Assembly: GCA_017303795.1 (NCBI GenBank)
Contig: JAFLBR010000011.1
Span: 30,166-94,165 of the forward strand
Direction of reading: 5' to 3'
DNA: 64,000 bases
From: Cytophagales bacterium
Lineage (GTDB): Bacteria; Bacteroidota; Bacteroidia; Cytophagales; Cyclobacteriaceae
Notes under the pieces: generated by a model
The model's database searches: none
Told to the model about the DNA's origin: nothing
Seen by the model: only the letters and a program-made list of their open reading frames with translations
Translations under genes and position numbers: made by a program
Part shown: piece after piece, positions 60,034 through 64,000 of the stretch
How the letters are laid out: every line of letters starts with the position of its first letter
How positions within the stretch are numbered: position 1 is the first letter of the stretch

Positions 60034-61065
60034 ATGAAGCTGACGGTACCGCCTATGATTTTGAATGCTTTCGGATTTTCTCCGCAAGCAAAAATCAGTT
60101 CGCTGGGGTCAGGACATATTCATCAAACCTTGCTGGTTGAAGGCGATCGTAAATTTGTTTTGCAACGCATTAATAAAAATGTGTTCACCAAACCCGAAGT
60201 AATTGCACGCAACAATCGGTTAGCAGCTGCGTACTTATCAGCACATCATCCGGAATATTTGTTCCCTACAACTTTACCAGATCGTAACGGAAACGAATTG
60301 GTGTATGCCGAAGATGGATTTCCGTGGCGGGTATATCCGCTAATTGAAAATACACTTACAGTAGATTTTGTTACCTCATCCGCACAAGCCTTTGAAGCCG
60401 CAAAAGGATTTGGGTTGCTTACGCGAAACCTGCATGGCATTGATAGTTCAACCTTTGAGCCGACATTAGATCGTTTTCACGATTTGCAGTGGCGGTACGA
60501 ACAATTTGAATCTGCGCTAGCAAATGCTACGCCCACATTAATCAAACAGGCAGAAGGAGAAATTAAGCGCGCAAAAGAATTTCAGTTTCTCGTACATCAA
60601 TACAACGATTTAATTGCGGGTGGTTCATTGCTGATTCGGATTACACACAACGATACCAAGATCAATAATATTTTATTTGATAAACGTACAGGCAAGGCGG
60701 CCTGTGTAATTGATCTGGACACACTCATGCCCGGTTATTTTATTTATGATCTGGGCGATATGGTGCGCACGGGTGTAAGTCCTGTAAGCGAAGAAGAACA
60801 AGACATAACTCAAATTTCTTTCCGCAAAGAAATTTATGATGCGTTAGTTGAAGGCTACCTCTCTCAAATGAAAGATTATATGTCACCACAAGAGTTACAG
60901 GCAGTACCCTTTGCGGGAAAGATGATGACGTATATAATGGCTTTGCGCTTTCTGGCCGATTTTCTAAGGGGTAATACGTACTACACCATTCATTATCCTG
61001 AGCAAAATCTGGTGCGGGCAAGGAATCAGTTAAGATTGCTACAACTGTTGCATCAGCATACCTGA
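60034..61065 (+). CDS. Aminoglycoside-phosphotransferase-fold sugar kinase (NahK-like)
   Basis: The 343-residue kinase has the APH fold: ISSLGSGHIHQTLLVEGDRKFVLQRIN (N-lobe glycine loop and Lys), ITHNDTKINNILFD (catalytic Asp and Asn, variant of the Brenner motif) and CVIDLDTLMPGYFIYDLGDMVR (metal-binding Asp). The family includes N-acetylhexosamine 1-kinases, bacterial anomeric kinases with this HNDTKxNN motif. It would make a hexosamine or hexose 1-phosphate used by the nucleotidyltransferase just upstream (2-base gap). The sugar itself is not identified. Confidence 0.87.
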   Translation: MKLTVPPMILNAFGFSPQAKISSLGSGHIHQTLLVEGDRKFVLQRINKNVFTKPEVIARNNRLAAAYLSAHHPEYLFPTTLPDRNGNELVYAEDGFPWRVYPLIENTLTVDFVTSSAQAFEAAKGFGLLTRNLHGIDSSTFEPTLDRFHDLQWRYEQFESALANATPTLIKQAEGEIKRAKEFQFLVHQYNDLIAGGSLLIRITHNDTKINNILFDKRTGKAACVIDLDTLMPGYFIYDLGDMVRTGVSPVSEEEQDITQISFRKEIYDALVEGYLSQMKDYMSPQELQAVPFAGKMMTYIMALRFLADFLRGNTYYTIHYPEQNLVRARNQLRLLQLLHQHT

Positions 61066-61107
61066 GCCATTCATATTAATTCTCCTTCAACAGAACAAAA
61101 AAGCGGT

Positions 61108-61115
61108 TATATTTC
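61108..61115 (+). promoter_or_regulatory. Possible promoter box of the M28 peptidase gene
   Basis: TATATTTC matches TAnnTTTG in seven of eight positions, 56 bases upstream of the ATG at 61164, in the gap after the kinase gene. Confidence 0.3.
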
Positions 61116-61163
61116 GGCATTACCGTTAGTAGTTTCTGCGGTTTCAAAATCAAATTTATTCAC

Positions 61164-62651
61164 ATGAAGAAAATTCTCTTATTAGGATTATGGGCTACCA
61201 GCATTTTTGCTTTTGCCCAGCAAAATCCAACAGCCGTAAAATATGCGGCCACTATTACCGAAAAAAATCTGAAGGATGACCTCACCATCATTGCATCCGA
61301 TGCATTGGAGGGAAGAGAAACCGGAAAGCGCGGCCAGAAAATGGCAGCCGCGTTTATTGCAGCTTACTTTCAAGATCTGGGTTTGAAAGGTCCTGTTAAC
61401 GGAGGGTATTATCAACCGGTGCCTTTGTATGGTACTTCTGCACCCACCGTGGTTTTAAAAGCTGGTACCACCGAACTTAAATCAGAAGAATACATTTCTT
61501 TTGGCGGTAGCGATACAGGTGGGCTGGTGTCTGTGCCATTGGTTTATGCCGGAGCCGGAACTGCGGAAGAACTGGCTAAGATTGATGTGAAAGACAAAGC
61601 GGTTTTGGTATCACTTGATCCTACAGCATCTATGATGCGAAACCCTACGCTTGCGGCAGTGCGAGAGAAAGGCGCGAAAGCTGTGATTGCAGTAATTGAG
61701 AAAGCAGAAGACTTCCAACGCTTTTCCGGTATGTCCAGAAATTTTCGCGGTGGCGGATTAAGTTTAAAAAAACCAGCAGGCGGTGGTCCTAATTCATTTT
61801 TTGTTTCAACCGAAACAGCCGGAAAACTTTTTAATACTACATACGAGAAGCTTAAAAAATCGGCAGGCACTAAAGTTGCCAAAGTAAAACCAACATCTGT
61901 TTCATATTCAGTATCGGTATCGGCTTACGAAGTAAAATCTGAAAACATTTTAGGTTTTCTGGAAGGAACCGATAAAAAAGATGAAGTGGTAGTAATTACT
62001 GCACACTACGATCACGTAGGTATTTCAGCAAATGCAACTGGCGATAAAATCAATAACGGTGCCGATGATGATGGTTCCGGTACAGTAGGTGTGCTTGCCT
62101 TGGCTAAAGCCTTTGTGCAAGCCAAGCAAGAAGGTAATGGCCCGCGCAGAAGTATTTTGTTTATGACCGTTACCGGTGAAGAGAAAGGTTTGTTGGGGTC
62201 AGAGTATTATTCTGAAAATCCAATCTACGCATTAGATAAAACCGTGGTGAACCTGAACATTGATATGATTGGCCGCAGAGATCCGCAACATAAAGACAGC
62301 GCACCGTATGTGTATGTAATCGGGTCAGACAGACTTTCGTCTGAATTGCATACGCTTAGCGAGGCGACTAATAAAACGTACACCAATCTGGTCTTCGATT
62401 ACACCTACAATGCCGAAGATCATCCCGATCGCATTTATTATCGTTCCGATCATTGGAACTTCGCTAAGAAAAATATTCCAATCATTTTCTATTTCGATGG
62501 TATTCATGAAGATTACCACAAACCCAGCGATGAAGTTGATAAAATAGAATTTGATTTGTTGGCCAAGCGTACGCAAACTGTGTTTCACGTGGCGTGGGAA
62601 ATTGCCAATCGTGAAAACAAACTGAAAGTGGATAAAGGCGAAAAGAAATAA
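61164..62651 (+). CDS. Exported M28-family metallopeptidase
   Basis: The 495-residue protein has a signal peptide (MKKILLLGLWATSIFAFAQ), an inserted PA domain at about 125-235 (VPLVYAGAGTAEELAKIDVK), and the M28 zinc site: ITAHYDHVG (His, Asp), GADDDGSGTVGVLALAK (bridging Asp), TGEEKGLLGSEYY (Glu pair), NIDMIGRRDP and a C-terminal His in FDGIHEDYHKPSDEV. It should be an extracellular or periplasmic aminopeptidase. The complete ligand set implies activity. It is the first of three consecutive M28 genes. Confidence 0.93.
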   Translation: MKKILLLGLWATSIFAFAQQNPTAVKYAATITEKNLKDDLTIIASDALEGRETGKRGQKMAAAFIAAYFQDLGLKGPVNGGYYQPVPLYGTSAPTVVLKAGTTELKSEEYISFGGSDTGGLVSVPLVYAGAGTAEELAKIDVKDKAVLVSLDPTASMMRNPTLAAVREKGAKAVIAVIEKAEDFQRFSGMSRNFRGGGLSLKKPAGGGPNSFFVSTETAGKLFNTTYEKLKKSAGTKVAKVKPTSVSYSVSVSAYEVKSENILGFLEGTDKKDEVVVITAHYDHVGISANATGDKINNGADDDGSGTVGVLALAKAFVQAKQEGNGPRRSILFMTVTGEEKGLLGSEYYSENPIYALDKTVVNLNIDMIGRRDPQHKDSAPYVYVIGSDRLSSELHTLSEATNKTYTNLVFDYTYNAEDHPDRIYYRSDHWNFAKKNIPIIFYFDGIHEDYHKPSDEVDKIEFDLLAKRTQTVFHVAWEIANRENKLKVDKGEKK

Positions 62652-62694
62652 TTCAGCTTTAAGAGTAGAAATTGGCTAATGCCAGTTATTCTTT

Positions 62695-62730
62695 AAAACC
62701 GTCAGGTTATATTAGCCTGACGGTTTTTTT
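62695..62730 (+). terminator. Rho-independent terminator after the first M28 gene
   Basis: A perfect 12-base stem, AAAACCGTCAGG (62695-62706) / CCTGACGGTTTT (62716-62727), with a 9-base loop and a T tract to 62730. It is 44 bases after the stop codon. Confidence 0.9.
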
Positions 62731-62765
62731 AATTAAAGCCGATTAACTTTAAAAATCAGTACTAC

Positions 62766-63704
62766 ATGAAAATCAGGATTACACATCTGTTTTTGATAAG
62801 CATTTTATTTTTAGTGGGCTGTAAGTCCGCGCAAGTGGCTACAACCTCACAGTCCAAAATCGAAATTTCGCTTGCCGAAACAGAGCGTATTATTTCTGAA
62901 CTGTCGAGCGACAAAATGGAAGGTCGGGAATATGGTACTGAAGGTTATAACCGCGCAGCAGATTGGGTAGTAAAATATTTAACTGATTCGGGTGTTAAAC
63001 CTTTCTTTACGGCACATCAAGACACGCTGACTATTTCTGGAAAAAAGACCGCCAACATTGTCGGGTTGATTGGAAGCCGGGATGATTCCAAAGAATACAT
63101 TTTGTTAGGAGCACATTTAGATCATATCGGTAAAATAAAAAGCAAGACAGATTCTGTTTACAATGGCGCCAATGATAATGCCAGCGGAGTAACAGCGGTT
63201 TTACAATTAGCGCGGTACCTGCAAAAAACAAAACCTGATGCAAACGTAATTGTAGCCTTATTTACGGCTGAAGAAAGTGGTTTGATTGGCGCAGAGTATC
63301 TGGCGCGAAGAATGAAAAAGGCTGATATTAAAATCAGGTATATGCTAAACTTTGAAATGATTGGAAAAACGATGAGCATCGGAGAAGATAAGGTTTACAT
63401 TACCGGCTTTGATAAATCTGATTTTGCTCAGGTGGCCAACCAACTTTTAAGTACTCAGTTTGTTCATTATTTATCGCAAGAGGTTTCTTTTGATTTATTC
63501 AGACGGTCTGACAATTATCCATTCTATCAGGTGTATGGCGTTCCGTGCCACACAATTTCAACATTTGATTTTAATAACTACAACTATTATCACGAACTAA
63601 AAGATGAAGTAAAGGAGCTTGATCTTAAAAACATGAATGCGGTAATAAATACCTCAGCCACGCTGGTCGAAAGATTGATCCAGGCTGATGCGCGAATAAA
63701 ATGA
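62766..63704 (+). CDS. M28-family metallopeptidase lipoprotein
   Basis: The 312-residue protein has a lipoprotein signal with Cys19 (ISILFLVGCKSA) and a short M28 domain without a PA insertion: GAHLDHIG (His, Asp), GANDNASGVTAVLQLA, FTAEESGLIGAEYLARR, NFEMIGK and the last His in NYYHELKDE. It is probably tethered to the outer membrane. The first gene ends in a terminator, so this paralogue has its own promoter. The N-terminal half, SSDKMEGREYGTEGYNRAADW, is the same opening used by the other two. Confidence 0.93.
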   Translation: MKIRITHLFLISILFLVGCKSAQVATTSQSKIEISLAETERIISELSSDKMEGREYGTEGYNRAADWVVKYLTDSGVKPFFTAHQDTLTISGKKTANIVGLIGSRDDSKEYILLGAHLDHIGKIKSKTDSVYNGANDNASGVTAVLQLARYLQKTKPDANVIVALFTAEESGLIGAEYLARRMKKADIKIRYMLNFEMIGKTMSIGEDKVYITGFDKSDFAQVANQLLSTQFVHYLSQEVSFDLFRRSDNYPFYQVYGVPCHTISTFDFNNYNYYHELKDEVKELDLKNMNAVINTSATLVERLIQADARIK

Positions 63705-63777
63705 TTTATTAATTGGTCATCTTTTTTAGTACCAGCATTATTTTCATTTCCTTTACACACTTTTAAAAATTCCGATT

Positions 63778-64000
63778 ATGAATCTATTGAGCAAGTCTTT
63801 GCTGCTGATTTTTTTGGTTTTTCCGCTCGCACTTAAAGCACAATCGTTATTTAACGAGAAAGAACTAATTGCAAATCTTAAATTTCTTTCATCCGATTCG
63901 ATGAAAGGCCGCCAAACGGGCACTCCGGAAAATGCCATTGCTCGCAACTTTGTAATCGAAAAGTTTAAACAACTCAAGCTAACTCCTTTTGGAAGCGGAT
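63778..64000 (+). CDS. M28-family metallopeptidase, N-terminal fragment (cut by window edge)
   Basis: The visible 74 codons start at ATG 63778 with a signal peptide (LLLIFLVFPLALKAQ), then ELIANLKFLSSDSMKGRQTGTPENAIARNF. That is the same opening as the neighbouring M28 peptidases (SSDxMxGRxxGT). The frame is open to the window end. Active-site residues are not yet reached, so activity cannot be judged. Confidence 0.85.
   Translation, partial: MNLLSKSLLLIFLVFPLALKAQSLFNEKELIANLKFLSSDSMKGRQTGTPENAIARNFVIEKFKQLKLTPFGSG

Noticed and set aside
1-64000. tRNA, rRNA, insertion sequences and prophage genes
   Set aside because: No TTCGA-type T-arm with cloverleaf, no rRNA segments, no transposase, integrase or phage structural protein was seen on either strand.

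Overview
This window is chromosomal DNA from a member of the Bacteroidota, most likely of the order Cytophagales; the genus cannot be resolved from the sequence. The grounds are an Oar-type TonB-dependent receptor followed by DUF4397 and FAS1 lipoproteins, paired PD40/OmpA proteins, FtsX-type permeases with an N-terminal permease-prefix domain beside a PadR regulator, histidine kinases written into the membrane without neighbouring response regulators, and weak Shine-Dalgarno signals. Several genes are preceded by a TAnnTTTG -7 box. At glyS and dgt it lies so close to the start codon that the transcript would have almost no leader. No rRNA, tRNA, CRISPR array, prophage or complete insertion sequence was seen.

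Layout. 0-6.7 kb: the end of an antiporter/universal-stress-protein operon, two tandem paralogous histidine kinases, glyS, an MtfA-like metallopeptidase and a scramblase-like protein. 6.8-8.5 kb: a small AT-rich accessory patch with a GIY-YIG (T5orf172) protein that overlaps its upstream neighbour out of frame. 8.7-24.9 kb: dgt, a SugE-type exporter, an RND exporter, a TPR histidine kinase with an Ig-like surface protein, a Uma2 protein, ileS-lspA, a PLP enzyme and an Omp85-like barrel. 25-27.5 kb: a second accessory patch holding a GC-rich structured repeat, a degenerate PD-(D/E)XK-like protein, an EthD lipoprotein and about 0.7 kb of tandem MITE-like repeats. 27.5-34.7 kb: the TonB receptor/DUF4397/FAS1 operon with a strong terminator, then an MltF-like transglycosylase. 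34.7-42 kb: an aminopeptidase P and a PadR/permease/permease operon. 42-54.2 kb: tryptophan/kynurenine and NAD metabolism (haaO, ogt, kynU, kmo on the minus strand; an SDR, two OmpA paralogues, a 2-aminomuconate-semialdehyde-type dehydrogenase, pnuC and nadR on the plus strand). 54.2-61 kb: a secreted class II phosphodiesterase, an ECF42-type sigma factor with its DGPF partner, an SMP-30 lactonase with a FucP-like transporter, and a nucleotidyltransferase/sugar kinase pair. 61.1-64 kb: three consecutive M28 peptidases, the last cut by the window edge.

How the genes fit together. The kynurenine genes can take kynurenine to 3-hydroxyanthranilate and ring-open it; the product goes either to quinolinate and NAD or, through the dehydrogenase, to catabolism. 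PnuC and NadR directly downstream of the dehydrogenase salvage NAD precursors, so the block looks like a tryptophan/NAD metabolic island. The sugar block pairs uptake and lactonase genes with an anomeric-kinase-like and a nucleotidyltransferase gene transcribed the other way.

The most unusual signal is a set of degenerate tandem repeats with a 7-base period. They occur between genes (17.1, 43.5 and 45.4 kb) and also in frame inside two conserved enzymes, ileS and kmo, where they add short peptides. ileS carries a second, different repeat-like in-frame insertion. These, together with the MITE-like array at 26.5-27.2 kb, are the best candidates for something not yet well described.
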